Assembly: GCA_977017575.1 (NCBI GenBank)
Contig: CDRNVI010000002.1
Location: 248,001 to 312,000 of the forward strand
Length of the DNA stretch: 64,000 nucleotides
From: Paramoeba atlantica
Taxonomy: Eukaryota; Discosea
Direction of reading: 5' to 3'
The number at the start of each line of letters is the position of its first letter. The stretch's first letter is position 1. A program made the position numbers and the translations under genes. This document shows, one piece after another, positions 1 through 10,800 of this stretch. The notes under the pieces are model-generated. The model had not been told where the DNA came from and searched no databases. It saw nothing but the letters and a program-made list of their open reading frames with translations.

Positions 1-728
1 GCTATAATAGCATTGTATGATATGATATTCTGGCCGCCCAGTCCCAGGGCCTTGGCTAGATCAAAAAGTGTTGCGGCGGCTTTATAGTTTCCGTAAATGC
101 CAAGAGCCCGTATTGCGCTTTTGATACCTTCCGGGTCATAACTTAGTCCAAGATCATTAGCCATTAGGACAGCAAGCTCTTTGGAGCGCGCTGTGATGGG
201 GGCGTTAAAATCTAAGTATGCGACAGGCATTCCATCCTCTGCTAACGGTTCGCTAGGCAGAAGAGACGCGTTTGTAGTAAATTGCGCCGATAATTTATTT
301 GAGGAAGCTGGAGTTGAATTACCGTGTGTAACATCCTTAGATTCTTCATTCTGATCGCAGTTCTTCACATTTTTAGTCGAATCACTCGACGGCAGTAAAG
401 GATATACTGAAATTTTATCTTTTCCGAGAACGTAGGGAGGATCATTTTGTATTTCTGAACAAAAATCAGCTAGTCTACGTAACCCGCTCTTGCAATTCTT
501 TACGACGTTACGACTTTCGCCGCACGTATCGTCTTCCAGGGGGTACTGCCAGGCATATGCCCAGCGTTCGATCATATCATCCCATTTTTCTGTCTTTGGC
601 GGGCGATAATCGGCCGGAAGAAAAGATTTTCGATAGAGTTGGAGCTCAAGTTCTTTTACAGAGGGCCCAAGAGCAGTGCGACCGCGAAGCGCGATGTGCT
701 TTACCGCTTTAGCGTACGTAGAAGGCAT
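1..728 (-). CDS. PPR-like protein, N-terminal part (runs off window)
   Basis: On the minus strand a reading frame opens at an ATG at 728 and stays open for 242 codons to the window edge, so the C-terminus is missing. The last visible residues (AIRALGIYGNYKAAATLF, then ISYNAII) have the helix-turn-helix pattern of a pentatricopeptide repeat, where a hairpin usually opens with a YNxLI-like motif. PPR proteins bind organellar RNA. The first 60 residues are basic and aromatic and resemble a mitoribosome-associated protein, but I cannot name it. Residues about 100-170 are polar and low in complexity. No transit peptide is obvious. The frame is certain; the family is inferred from barely one repeat. 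Confidence 0.6.
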   Translation of the reverse strand, partial: MPSTYAKAVKHIALRGRTALGPSVKELELQLYRKSFLPADYRPPKTEKWDDMIERWAYAWQYPLEDDTCGESRNVVKNCKSGLRRLADFCSEIQNDPPYVLGKDKISVYPLLPSSDSTKNVKNCDQNEESKDVTHGNSTPASSNKLSAQFTTNASLLPSEPLAEDGMPVAYLDFNAPITARSKELAVLMANDLGLSYDPEGIKSAIRALGIYGNYKAAATLFDLAKALGLGGQNIISYNAII

Positions 729-1191
729 ATGTAGGGACTAATTTCGTCAAAGACGAAGTTTACGTAGGCAAAATATAGGTTTTTCAGAAGTATCTGGAAT
801 AATCTTCAGAAGTGTTAATATTTCTCAAAGTGTTTTATCAGTCCTCTAGCTAGCCTTATTTGCATAATATTACTATTGAAGTACATCCGAAAATCGCATG
901 TTTTCTATTTACAGGACTTTAATGCCGTTAAGTTCTACATGTGTATTTCGTTAATCTAGAAATTTTCTAGGTTGGGATCCTCCTATAAGCCTTATTAAGG
1001 TCTACCACGTACTATACAGTGCAGTATAAAGTCCACGAAGCTTCTACAAGAATCCTTAGAGCAATAGTAAACCCCTCACATACTGCGCATTATCTAGTAA
1101 GACTTTTTCTAAACTTGGGAAAACTCCCAAGGGATTGTTCGATCACGTTCCATAAAACCAGTAGAAGACAAGGAACAACGCCATAGCATTA
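729..1191. other. Intergenic, no gene seen
   Basis: AT-rich spacer between the partial PPR-like gene and the CHCH-domain gene. It should hold the upstream region of the first and the 3' end of the second. I see no open frame of note, repeat or RNA gene. Confidence 0.5.
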
Positions 1192-1833
1192 TTATGAGGC
1201 ATCTGAACTTTTTTCCGACGTCACATCGTCCATGCGCGCATCTACACATTTACGAAAGGCATCGACGATTGGAGCGCACTTCACGATTTCTTCCTTGTCA
1301 TAAACATTTCCCTTTTTCGATTCCCTAAAACATTTTTGGATAGCCACTTCCTCGTCTTGACAGAAAGGTTCGTGATACTGTTTTTCAAAAGACCCATCTC
1401 GCACAACGTCATGCAAAAGGTCTTGAATGAGATTCGATTCGTTCTCAATGTTCATGAGAATTTTTTCCGAATCAGTTAATTCTCTATTTCCTGATTTCAG
1501 CGCCCCCGAAGTGCAAGAATTCTTTTCTTGAGCAAAAGCTTTCGGCAACTCGAAAAATGATCCAATAAGCCGAGCTACGCTTCCTACTTCTTTTGTAATT
1601 GTGTCTTGGGCTAACTTTAATGTGGTTTGAAGAGTTCTCACACCTTGCACTTCTTGAGTTTTACCTGGAAGGAGCTCGGGATAATGCCGCAGACCTTTCG
1701 GAAACACATGCTCTTTGGACGCCAGACCCAAATTCACCAGTAGAAGTCCCACTTTTATTTGATCTTCGTGCTCTTTTCGAATATCATCCAGCATTCGAGA
1801 ACTGGAAGGATGATTCCAATTTCCACTTTCCAT
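1192..1833 (-). CDS. CHCH-domain (twin CX9C) protein, MIC19-like candidate
   Basis: A 213-residue protein whose C-terminal third carries two CX9C pairs: Cys158/Cys168 and Cys186/Cys196, with 17 residues between the pairs. This is the coiled-coil-helix-coiled-coil-helix fold, oxidised on import by the Mia40/Erv1 relay into the mitochondrial intermembrane space. The rest is charged and helical, rich in K and E. A long helical N-terminus followed by a C-terminal CHCH is the layout of MIC19/MIC25 (CHCHD3/CHCHD6) of the MICOS cristae-junction complex, but there is no Gly2 for N-myristoylation and the similarity is only architectural. The twin motif is clear; the MICOS assignment is a guess. The start is the first ATG. 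Confidence 0.72.
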   Translation of the reverse strand: MESGNWNHPSSSRMLDDIRKEHEDQIKVGLLLVNLGLASKEHVFPKGLRHYPELLPGKTQEVQGVRTLQTTLKLAQDTITKEVGSVARLIGSFFELPKAFAQEKNSCTSGALKSGNRELTDSEKILMNIENESNLIQDLLHDVVRDGSFEKQYHEPFCQDEEVAIQKCFRESKKGNVYDKEEIVKCAPIVDAFRKCVDARMDDVTSEKSSDAS

Positions 1834-2258
1834 TTAAAAAGTAGTATTTTCCTTTTCGTTCGAATAATCCCTGACGTTAAGTTAAACATTTCCGAAACTA
1901 ATGTCTTCCGTTTTAAGTGACGCCTGTAATTCCTCACTACATTAAATTAATGAAGATTGTTAATACAATGTACCATACTTTCTACTCATAAAAAGAAAGT
2001 ATAGCCTCGATATTTTTTAAAGAATCGCTCTAGCTTGATATCTTGGGAATTGACAAATTTTTACCAGCATTGCGGTACTACAATGTATATCCCGGGAACG
2101 TATATCAAATCAAACGTATACAATGTATATCCCGGGAATGTATATCCTGGGACACAACTTTTTGTGACTGTTGACTACAACTACAGTGTTGTAGAGAGTT
2201 ATCCCTTCACGCAAAATGAAGCTGAGTGATCACTCGGTGCTCAACGCTTCATCGCAGC
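1834..2258. repeat. Intergenic with short local repeat (2,081-2,152)
   Basis: AT-rich spacer. Within it an imperfect unit around ACAATGTATATCCCGGGAA occurs at about 2,081 and again at about 2,119, with a third degenerate partial copy (TGTATATCCTGGGA) at about 2,139. No gene is visible. Confidence 0.55.
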
Positions 2259-3389
2259 TTATTGAAGGATATCGCAGCAAACTAACGACCCCCGTAATGT
2301 TACCCCCATGAGGAACGCATCACTAATGGACGGGGGTCCCATCCACATGTCGTCCCCGTGAACGGTACGTATAACGTCCCCGGAAGGCAAATGCCGAACG
2401 TTTGCTTCGGAATCAGTACCGGCCGTGACCACAAGCTCGGCGGAACTTACACCTTCCAGATCTGATGGAGTTTTGTACACTTTCATGCTGATACTTTCTG
2501 CGTCCCAGTGAACAAAACACGTATCGTACTTACTTATACCTCTGCAATTATGACGCGCTTGCATTTTCCGAACATCGAGACAAGTGAGAGTCCTGGAGTT
2601 TCCTACAGCATAAAAATTACATGATGGTGCATCACAAATAGATAGAAACGTCTCATTGCCACATCTTGCTCGTGAATTATCGCGGATCTGATTGCATCTG
2701 GCCGCTGATGTCCGCTGTCGAATATCGAACAGTACTAATTCACTTCCTGTAGCCGTGACAACCACATTTGAGCAAGTTTTAGTAGCAAATAACGAGGTGG
2801 GGTATCCATCCAAAGTGATGGACCTCGTGTGTGTTCCCTCGAGAGAATGTAAGCGTAATTCATGTGAAAGAGAATGAGCACTTGCAATCGCATTCTCTCC
2901 TACACTAATACCATAATGTCCAGGAGGAAGGTGATTGTTGACTTTAGTGCCGAAACAAAAGGTAGATGTGCGCGGACTGAGAGTATCATGTCCCTTTCGG
3001 AGGAATTTGTCGGATGTCTGGTATATAAAGGAGTCGTTTCGTCTGTTTAAATACAAGTGCCCTTTCCTGTCCACATGGTAAAAAACGTCTTTGTCGGGAC
3101 CTCGATCTACATCAGTAATTAGCGAAGCATAATTTTCATTTTCGAGCACCGAAATTTGAGTACTATCGTTTTCCAGGGGACTCGGTAACAAACACCGCTT
3201 TTCAGTGTCGTATGTTAATAAAGCAACTTCGTGTTTTTGAACAACAGCGAACACAATTCGCTGACCATCGCGTTGTAGGACGCATATCTTTCGTCCTATA
3301 CGTGAGGGAAAGCTTCCGCATACGTCAACAACGTTTGGAAACAAGGTGCATGTCATGTCATAGTGTGTTTCAGCTTTAATATGCTTCAA
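2259..3389 (-). CDS. WD40-like beta-propeller protein
   Basis: A 376-residue protein made of repeated short beta-strand blocks. Several end in WD-type signatures, for example ELVLFDIRQ (about residue 217) and TLTCLDVRK (about residue 268), and a C-terminal block reads LVVTAGTDSEANVRHLPSG. This fits a seven-bladed propeller with degenerate WD dipeptides. Such propellers are scaffolds in RNA-processing, transcription and ubiquitin complexes, and nothing here points to one partner. There are no membrane segments or signal peptide. A 175-bp gap separates it from the next gene upstream, with the same orientation. The fold is moderately sure; the function is unknown. Confidence 0.7.
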   Translation of the reverse strand: MKHIKAETHYDMTCTLFPNVVDVCGSFPSRIGRKICVLQRDGQRIVFAVVQKHEVALLTYDTEKRCLLPSPLENDSTQISVLENENYASLITDVDRGPDKDVFYHVDRKGHLYLNRRNDSFIYQTSDKFLRKGHDTLSPRTSTFCFGTKVNNHLPPGHYGISVGENAIASAHSLSHELRLHSLEGTHTRSITLDGYPTSLFATKTCSNVVVTATGSELVLFDIRQRTSAARCNQIRDNSRARCGNETFLSICDAPSCNFYAVGNSRTLTCLDVRKMQARHNCRGISKYDTCFVHWDAESISMKVYKTPSDLEGVSSAELVVTAGTDSEANVRHLPSGDVIRTVHGDDMWMGPPSISDAFLMGVTLRGSLVCCDILQ

Positions 3390-3564
3390 ACGTTTTCTAT
3401 ATCGGCAATTTTTGTCAATAAAATTAGAAAAGAGGCTAATCTACGCTTTCTGAAGACGAATTTGTTTTATTATTTTCCCAAAGGATACTCAAAAAGCTTC
3501 ATTTTTCAGTGCTAGAGTGTATGAAGGGTAAAGTTTTGCACACAGAATTTGAAAATTTGGTTCT

Positions 3565-4275
3565 TCATTTGGCTCCTTGTATTTCCAATTGTTTTCTCCA
3601 ATTCCGAAACTCTTGTATTAATTTTAGTCTTTGGGCCCACATTTCTTGAGCCTTTGGAGACACCAGTGGGACTATCCCGGGTAACGAACTTGAAGCCAGA
3701 GATTGACATATCGGACGAATACTACCACAGTCAAAACCATTTCTGTGCAACAAATTGATCAGGAAAGAGGATAATTCAGAAGGATTGCGCTTTGCAATCT
3801 CTTCTACACGCGCCTGAATGCTCTTTCGTAGGTCATCATTTCGTAGTGGAAGACGATGTGTTTCGTGCAGCACAAGCAAAGCTTGAATCTCCGAGACAGT
3901 GGCCTTGTATGAACTTTCGGTAAGAACCCCTGCTCGCTTACTCATCTCCCATGAAAGAAACGCTGGCGTCGGAGCAGACTGCAAGATGTTTATGTTGTAC
4001 GTCCAGCAAAGCCGAGGGGGTCGGGAATATGGCATGGTCGAGTGGTTCGTGCGCCATATTTGATAGCGCGTGTAAAAATGCCCTTTGTTAAATACATTCC
4101 CATACGCATGGAAGTCCGTGATATGGCCAGCTGCATGGATGCGCGACCAACCCTGATTCGACAACGTTCCGAATCCCCAGTACTGTGTATTGCTGTATGG
4201 ACGGAGGTCTAAATATCGTCCTCGCTCTCGGCCCACAATGTAAAATGTCTTTGAAGGTGCAAGCATGGATGGCAA
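3565..4275 (-). CDS. Uncharacterised protein, 236 residues
   Basis: I do not recognise this protein. The N-terminal half is rich in Tyr, Trp, His and Arg (for example YWGFGTLSNQGW). The C-terminal half is helical, with a charged stretch (DDLRKSIQARVEEIAKR) and a last helix rich in Arg, Lys and Gln. There is no membrane segment or clear presequence. The composition and the neighbouring conserved genes make it a likely lineage-specific protein, perhaps a mitochondrial ribosomal or RNA-binding factor. It is kept as a gene because the frame is long, lies on the same strand as its neighbours, and sits at normal spacing (233 bp from NAA15). Confidence 0.6.
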   Translation of the reverse strand: MPSMLAPSKTFYIVGRERGRYLDLRPYSNTQYWGFGTLSNQGWSRIHAAGHITDFHAYGNVFNKGHFYTRYQIWRTNHSTMPYSRPPRLCWTYNINILQSAPTPAFLSWEMSKRAGVLTESSYKATVSEIQALLVLHETHRLPLRNDDLRKSIQARVEEIAKRNPSELSSFLINLLHRNGFDCGSIRPICQSLASSSLPGIVPLVSPKAQEMWAQRLKLIQEFRNWRKQLEIQGAK

Positions 4276-4508
4276 GTAGAGGGCTTCGAAATCAAATTGC
4301 TTCCTAGTGGAGATACGTAATGTCGAAATATCACAATAAAAAGGGATTGAGAAATAAGACGAATGAAACAGTAAAAGAAATTCAACGGTTCACAAGCACG
4401 AAGAAATTTGCATTCAAATCTTTCAAATTAAATTTTGACACTTTTAGATAAAGAATGACACCTGAATTAATGTTTCATCAAAGAGAGCACAAGTTTTGGG
4501 AGTATGTG

Positions 4509-6707
4509 TTACGCATTTTGGCCTAACGTCAATTTTTGAATCGCTGGTAACAAGTCTGCCACTTCATCTCCCGCTACTTCGGTTGCAAATTCGGATGATG
4601 CTATATAAGCTTTCATGTGATCCAAAGCACCTCGAAGTACTTCACCTTGAGGTTCTATGGCAAGTAGATTCTGCACCGCAGATAAGAAGTTCCGATTCTT
4701 CTTAGCACCGGTGATGCGCATTCCTTTACATGCTGCCTTCATAGCGAGTAAGAATTTGCTCATTCGATAATATACGAGAGTACCTAAATAATGTGTTTCT
4801 AGCTCTTTTTCCGCGTGCGTCTCCAAAATCTTCAGATAGGATAACGAAGAAGTCAAATCAAGTGTACTTAGTTCTGGTGCAGGACCAAGTGGGGAAAGAC
4901 AGGAGCTGGACAATTGCCGCAAATACGGAATTACGGACTCTTCAAGTAGTGCAAAGTTCGTTCCGGACATCTCAAGATAACACTCGACAATACCATACAG
5001 CGCCCGTTTGTGGAATGGGTGCTGAAATGCTTTCGAGTTAATCATTTCTGTGTAGGCTCGCAGAGCGTACTTCCTTAAACAATAATTGTGAAAATCAAAC
5101 TGATCCTCTTTGAAAGCACGAAAGGTGTTGTCAACGAGTAAATACGTTTGAAGAGCACTGCGTAGGTCTCCCAAGCGACGCAAGGCATCCGCTAACTCGA
5201 TTTCATACCACGTCACTTCGAACTCCTTAAGATTCCCGAGCACACCTTTTTCATGTGTTCGAATGAACTTTTCATACACGGCTGCTGCTTTTTCTATATT
5301 ATTCGCGCGTAGCAAATATTTTACTGTTCGGTTCGTTAGATACCGATCGGAGGCGTCGAGATTACGAGCGAACAGCATGAGATCAGCTGCATCTGCAAGA
5401 TTGCCTTGCCGTTTCTTTATCTTCGCCTCTACCGTATAGACATTTTCAAATGTAGGTGAGTGAAATTTCGCGGCGGCCACTTCAGCGAGAGCACGCTCAT
5501 AATCACCTAACTCAGTGAAATGTTGTGCAAGAAAAATGTGAATAAAAAGCAGCAGTGTTGGATTCCGCTCCCCACCCTTTAAGGCGCCATGGATTCTTAG
5601 ATCTTCCTTCCACTTTAAAAACAGGGATTCGATCGCAGCAATGCACTGCGGTCTAGCGTATAATGATTTGAGGGCGGAAAAGAGAGACGGAATATTTCCT
5701 TCCACGTAAGGACGAGCAAAGGTGATTAATCTGGTCTCAAAATCAGTTCCCTCTGTCACATCCAAACAATAGCGAGCAATTGTTTTCGAAGGAGCCTTGA
5801 GTAAATTTTGATTGAGTTCATCAAGACAAGATAAAATTTCTTTTCGTTGCGAAGCGGTAAGCTCGGAATATTGCACATCTGCTGCAAGTGGAAAGGAAAC
5901 AGCAATATTGAGGTATTCCTTAATGGCTCTGGACGAATGCGGATTCAAGTTAAGCACCTTAATGAATGTTTGACGTGCCTCGGTAAACATGCTAAGTTTA
6001 GTTTCGCAATGGACTTGCAGTTCGAAAAGCAATAACTTATCGAGTACTTTCGCGCCGTTCTCTTTTGCAACTGCGTACGCTTCTGTATACAGACCGCCGT
6101 CCACTAACAGTTGTATTTTGTATAATTGCAGTTTGCTAAGCTCCAAGCGAGACTCTGTAGTAGATGTTGCCTTCTCGAAGGCGCATATTATTAAATAAGC
6201 AATGTTGTGGTTCCCTGCGAGATGATGAGCGACGGCAAGACCCAGCCAATGTACTTTCACATCCGGCTTTACTTCAAGAAGTTTTTCTCGTGTCTGAATG
6301 AGCCCGGCAGTATCTAACAAGTGGTTCTGCAGAGTTGCCAAGTCACGCAAAATTTGTAGATTATTGGAATCGTATTTTAAAGCATTTATGTAGCACTTTG
6401 TTGCCTCAGCGTAATTCTGTTCCCCTCGATGGATAAGCCCAAGCACGTGCCATGATACGTGAGAACGCATGCTATGAAGTACTCCTCGCTTTGCTAACTC
6501 CAAAGGATTCTCTTCACCCCACTCTTTCTTATCCGTCTGGGAGAGACAGAGACCTTTTAGAGCGAGCGTTTCCCCATGATTGGGATATACTTTCAAGAGT
6601 TCAGAGGCATTTTTTATTCCTTTCTTGTATTGTTTGGTATCATAGTGTTTCATAATCTGCTTGTACACATCTTCCCATTTCGGTGAAAGACTACTATCCT
6701 TGCTCAT
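4509..6707 (-). CDS. NAA15: NatA N-terminal acetyltransferase auxiliary subunit (Naa15/Nat1)
   Basis: A 732-residue TPR superhelix. Naa15 anchors the catalytic Naa10 to the ribosome and shapes its site for acetylating nascent Ser/Ala/Thr/Gly N-termini. The N-terminus is diagnostic: YDTKQYKKGIKNASELLK, then HGETLALKGLCLS, then SHVSWHVLGLIHRGEQNY and YDSNNLQILRDLATLQ, the first TPRs of the family. Later TPR blocks include HIFLAQHFTELGDYERAL (about residue 390) and ELADALRRLGDL. Family members in animals and yeast are near 850 residues. This one is shorter, mainly in the charged C-terminal region. The frame is complete, with stop TAA at 4,509. In the upstream region a pyrimidine-rich tract lies about 40 nt before the ATG. 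Confidence 0.95.
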   Translation of the reverse strand: MSKDSSLSPKWEDVYKQIMKHYDTKQYKKGIKNASELLKVYPNHGETLALKGLCLSQTDKKEWGEENPLELAKRGVLHSMRSHVSWHVLGLIHRGEQNYAEATKCYINALKYDSNNLQILRDLATLQNHLLDTAGLIQTREKLLEVKPDVKVHWLGLAVAHHLAGNHNIAYLIICAFEKATSTTESRLELSKLQLYKIQLLVDGGLYTEAYAVAKENGAKVLDKLLLFELQVHCETKLSMFTEARQTFIKVLNLNPHSSRAIKEYLNIAVSFPLAADVQYSELTASQRKEILSCLDELNQNLLKAPSKTIARYCLDVTEGTDFETRLITFARPYVEGNIPSLFSALKSLYARPQCIAAIESLFLKWKEDLRIHGALKGGERNPTLLLFIHIFLAQHFTELGDYERALAEVAAAKFHSPTFENVYTVEAKIKKRQGNLADAADLMLFARNLDASDRYLTNRTVKYLLRANNIEKAAAVYEKFIRTHEKGVLGNLKEFEVTWYEIELADALRRLGDLRSALQTYLLVDNTFRAFKEDQFDFHNYCLRKYALRAYTEMINSKAFQHPFHKRALYGIVECYLEMSGTNFALLEESVIPYLRQLSSSCLSPLGPAPELSTLDLTSSLSYLKILETHAEKELETHYLGTLVYYRMSKFLLAMKAACKGMRITGAKKNRNFLSAVQNLLAIEPQGEVLRGALDHMKAYIASSEFATEVAGDEVADLLPAIQKLTLGQNA

Positions 6708-7021
6708 GTTTTCAGCACAGAAGGACTTTCTTAATGATCATACGAGGAAGGAGAAAAAATCCCTTTGTATCACAATTTTATGCAAGAGTACTACGTAAAT
6801 ATGATTTATAGCGCGTGATACTCATTATTATGAAACCCAACGAACGACACATACAAACGATTTTCTTTATTATTTTTAAGGAGTATACTTCTATGCACAA
6901 GGATGGGATTTATTATAATATGCAGAGCATTTGACAAGTAAAGTTGTATTCGAATAGGCCATAACTAAATAATCTCATAAACTCAGTTTAAATTCATCGG
7001 GTCCTCATTTCATTTGATGCA
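6708..7021. other. Intergenic, no gene seen
   Basis: 314-bp AT-rich spacer between NAA15 and the small membrane protein. It contains the pyrimidine-rich tract upstream of NAA15 described under the findings. Nothing else is recognised. Confidence 0.45.
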
Positions 7022-7360
7022 CTAAATACTGTAGGGGAATACCAAATCCAGAAACGTCATAATAAATGCCACTTCCACACCTAATAAAAAGATAGACACG
7101 GAGGATAGTCCCTCAATCCAGTCGGGCGAATACTTGTATGGGTTCTCGGGATCATAGTCTTTAAACTCTCTCGGCCACTCTGCTTGGTTAACAACGACTT
7201 TGCTGCGTTCTTCATCGGTCAGTTGTGGCCTTCGCATTGGGTTTTTAAATGGCCCGACGTTATAGGAACGGATCTGAGACACGTATGCTGCGCACGGTAA
7301 AACATTCGTTATCCTTCTTGTGAGGCCGTTCGACCTTCTGCGTGAATATCGAACAATCAT
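7022..7360 (-). CDS. Small single-pass mitochondrial membrane protein, OXPHOS-subunit-like
   Basis: A 112-residue protein from the ATG at 7,360. An in-frame ATG further upstream (7,552) would add an AT-rich segment of poor coding character, so I reject it. The N-terminus (MIVRYSRRRSNGLTRRI) is basic and lacks acids, like a mitochondrial presequence. A proline-rich middle (FKNPMRRPQLTDEER, DYDPENPYKYSPDW) leads to one C-terminal membrane helix (VSIFLLGVEVAFIMTFLDLV). This layout, with matrix-side basic start and short tail, is that of supernumerary subunits of complex I (NDUFB class) or cytochrome oxidase. I cannot match it to one subunit. Confidence 0.65.
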   Translation of the reverse strand: MIVRYSRRRSNGLTRRITNVLPCAAYVSQIRSYNVGPFKNPMRRPQLTDEERSKVVVNQAEWPREFKDYDPENPYKYSPDWIEGLSSVSIFLLGVEVAFIMTFLDLVFPYSI

Positions 7361-7830
7361 TTGAAAGAACAAAAACTTTATGTCAAACAAATGGCTAAAA
7401 GACTTTATACAGTTAACACACGAACGCGATTCCAAAATAAGTGCAAAAAATTTAATTAAAGGTGAATAAAACTTGCGCATGCAGGTTACGTGTACAATTA
7501 CAAAAACAATTCTAACACACATCTTCATGTGAATGAAGATCTTCATCCTCAATGATTACATATCCATCGCTTTGTACTATGCGAAAATTTCGATAATCAG
7601 GTTTTCTTAACCGTAATTTCTACAACCTGACCGAATAGACCATTGCGAGGAAAAGAATTTAACGTTGCGATATGTTACTAATCCTACCATTTTTTTCAAG
7701 TGATCCTATCAAGTGAACTTCATCTGTGACAAACCTGCGGCACACTTCTCCTACCCCCATTACGCAGCACCCCCTCTCACATCGACGTGTGCAAATCCTC
7801 CAACGCCTTCCACGCCGCCTGCTTCGTCTC
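7361..7830. other. Intergenic, C-rich toward PDS5 end
   Basis: 470-bp spacer. The part next to the PDS5 stop (from about 7,735) already shows the plus-strand C-rich composition of the PDS5 3' end. Plus-strand frames here are composition artefacts. No gene is supported. Confidence 0.45.
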
Positions 7831-10800
7831 CTAATCCAACTTCTCCACCCCCAACGCCTGGGCAATCTCCCCCCTCACCCTTTTCCACGACAGCTCCGAC
7901 AACGCCTCCTCCGACAACCCCCCATACCGACGCCTCACCACCTCCTCCACCTCCGTACCCCCACCCCCACCCCCACCCCCTCTCCCCTTCGGTGTCCCCA
8001 ACAACGACACACTCCCTGAACGACTACGTACACTCCATGACCTTTCCTCCCCCCCCTCCCCTCCCCCTCCCCCCTCCTTCCCCCCTCTACACCCCCAACT
8101 CCCCACCGAACCCGACCCCCCAAACCCCAGCTTCATTACCGTAAACCCCTGCGGCAAATACACCCGTTCACCCCCCTCCCCCCCCTCCCTCGGCTCCAAC
8201 CCCTTCGGCAGTCTCACCGCCCCCTCCCACCCCCTCCCGCCGTACCCCCCACCCCCCCGCTCCCTCCCCACCCCCACGGTCTGCTGCCGCAGCACCTCCC
8301 CCATCACCCCCTCCGTGAGGTCACACAGCACCTGGAGTCTTACCCCCCCCTCAGCACCCACGGCGTACCGGTCCCGTTGCTGCCTCATCCGTCGCAGCAG
8401 TTCCCGAAGGAAGGGCACGGAGGCACACTGTGAGCCCCGCAGCACGGGCTCCAGGAACAACACCAGGACGCGTTGGAAGGACCCGAGGGAGTGGCGGGGG
8501 TCGAGCTCGTGGTCGTAGAGGGGGTGGTGGGAGAGGGCGTAGAGGAGCGGGGGGAGGAGGTACTCGGGGTAGAGGGCCACGGCGGAGGGGTGGGTGAGGG
8601 CGACGGGGGGGGAGGCCCCGGCAAGGGTGGTACGGAAACGGTGGAGGACGTGGGTAATGGATTGGCGAAGGAAGGAGAGGTTGGAGCGGTCGGTCTCGAG
8701 GAGGGCGGAGCACAGGAGGTGGGTGGTGCAGGACAGGGGGAGTTGGTGGGTGAGACAGAGGTGGGTGTGGAGTTTGCGTTGGAGGGTGCGGCGGTTGGAT
8801 TTGTGGTCGTCGGCGCTGAGGGCGACGTGGAGGGCGTTGGAGAGGTGGGGGTTGGATTGGAGGGCGGCACGGGCGTGGGGGAGGCGGAGGAGGCGGAGGA
8901 GTTGTTTGCAGAGCGCGAGGCGCTTGTCGACCGGGGAGGCGGTGTCGGGCATTCTCTGGGAGGTTTTGAGCATGTCGATGAAGAGTTCGGTGAAGCGGAG
9001 GGCGTCGGCGCTCCCGTCGGGGCCTTGCGCTTGGACGTGAGCTGTCAGGACACGCAGCACGGCTTGTAGGGAAAGAGCTGCATGGGGTTCACTTGAAACC
9101 GTGCAAGTGTGAGCAAGGTGGATTAAGTTCTCCACGACAGGTGCGCTCAGTGTGGAAGATCCGGACAGAAGAACCTCACGAAGGGTAATTGTCAGATGAA
9201 CGAATTCCATAGATTCCGTCTTTAGTTTCTCGTTGATCGCAGCTAACATCTGATCTAATGCCTTTGGAAAGGAGAGGGCACACACTCGGAATGTCTTAGC
9301 AGCGAACTTGCATAAGTAAGAGCTGTTGATCGAGGCGTTCATACAAAGCTTGCCCAATTTTTGTACCAATTCATGGGTTGGACAATATTTTTTTGTGGAG
9401 AGTGTTGACCCCGTGGAGACAGTATAAAGCAAATGCAAAAGGAGGGTCAGTGTGTCCTCAGGCTCTGTAATTAGCTTTTGTTGACTTGCCAAGGAGCTTC
9501 GTGGTCGACGTGCGGGTGAAGATGTACTTACAGTTTTTGATCGTTCCGTGGTCAGCCAATCCTGTACATTATTCAGTGTAAATTCGGTGAGAAAATCGTG
9601 AATGGATTCCAGGGTTTGGGGATCATTTATGCTCATGAAGATTAACGCACGGATAGCCGGCTCCATTTTCGTGTTCCTCTTAATATTGTCAATGGCTATA
9701 TCTACTGCATCGACACTTAAGGGAAGTACAATCCTCGGCAGAACGTCTTTCTCAAAGTAGGACCCCGCTTCCTTACGTACATTCGCCTGAACCCGTCTAG
9801 TCAGTTCGACTGCTGACTTCCACTCCGACTGCCCCTTCAGTTGCGCAAACTCTCGAGCGATTTTCTCGTCCTTAATGTTGATCAGACTGATCCATTCTGT
9901 TTTTGCATCTCCAGTAGAACTCGGGATGGCCTTTGACAAGAAGTTTATTAATTTGTCCATGTCATCTCGCGATATTTTTTCTGAGCGTGAAGAAAGCACC
10001 TTCTTGACCACCGTTCGAAGTCGGCCCATACGTCCCAATATTTCTTCCATGACCTTTACGGCGTATCGGTCTAACGAGCAGCAAAGATCAATGAAACTTG
10101 GTGAAGAACGTATCATTGAGCTCAACGCAAGTTCTACGGAAGAACGGTTCGTACCGTCATCGGTGACGTACACATGGAGGATCTCATTCGGTATCCATTG
10201 CTTCACAGATGCAGGTATACTGGATGTGCCGAACAGATTTGCTAATTGATTTATCGCCGCAATTCTCACGCTGGCTTTCTTGTCCCTGCATCTTGTCCCC
10301 ACGGCTTTGAGCAACCCTTGTGGCGTGCTTGATCCTGCTGAGGTAAGGATGACATTGACCGCATTTCGTCGCACAGATTCCTCCGCATCAATCAATTTAG
10401 ATTGCAATGGATCGGAAAGCACGTTCCACAACTGAGAATGGTAGGGCAAATGAACGGTTTTCGCGAGAACAATACCACCAAATTTCACCATCTCATTTCT
10501 GTTTCCCACACGGGCGTCCCAGTAGCGGGTTAAAAAGAGTTGACTGGGTTGAGAACATTCCAACAAAAGCACTGGTACGCTACTGTACAGTTTACACAAA
10601 GCTTTAATCAAAATCGAACGCAAATCAACGTTCTCGGATTTCAGAAATTCAACAATGCTAGCTAAGGCCTGCCCTACACAACGAGGACTGGCGTTCGCTA
10701 TCTTTGTGACCAAGCGAACAATATCAGCAAACTCTTCCATTACTTTTTTCTGCTGTGCCTGACGGGTTCCTTCCGAGAGATCACATTCAAGCAGTTTTTC

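Noticed and set aside
8473-9069. Long plus-strand frames opposite PDS5, CDK, PDI-like, LYR-AlgH and RING-PHD genes
   Set aside because: They coincide with GC-rich, stop-poor patches of the minus-strand genes, consist of low-complexity Gly/Glu/Val or Pro/Ser strings, and match no family.
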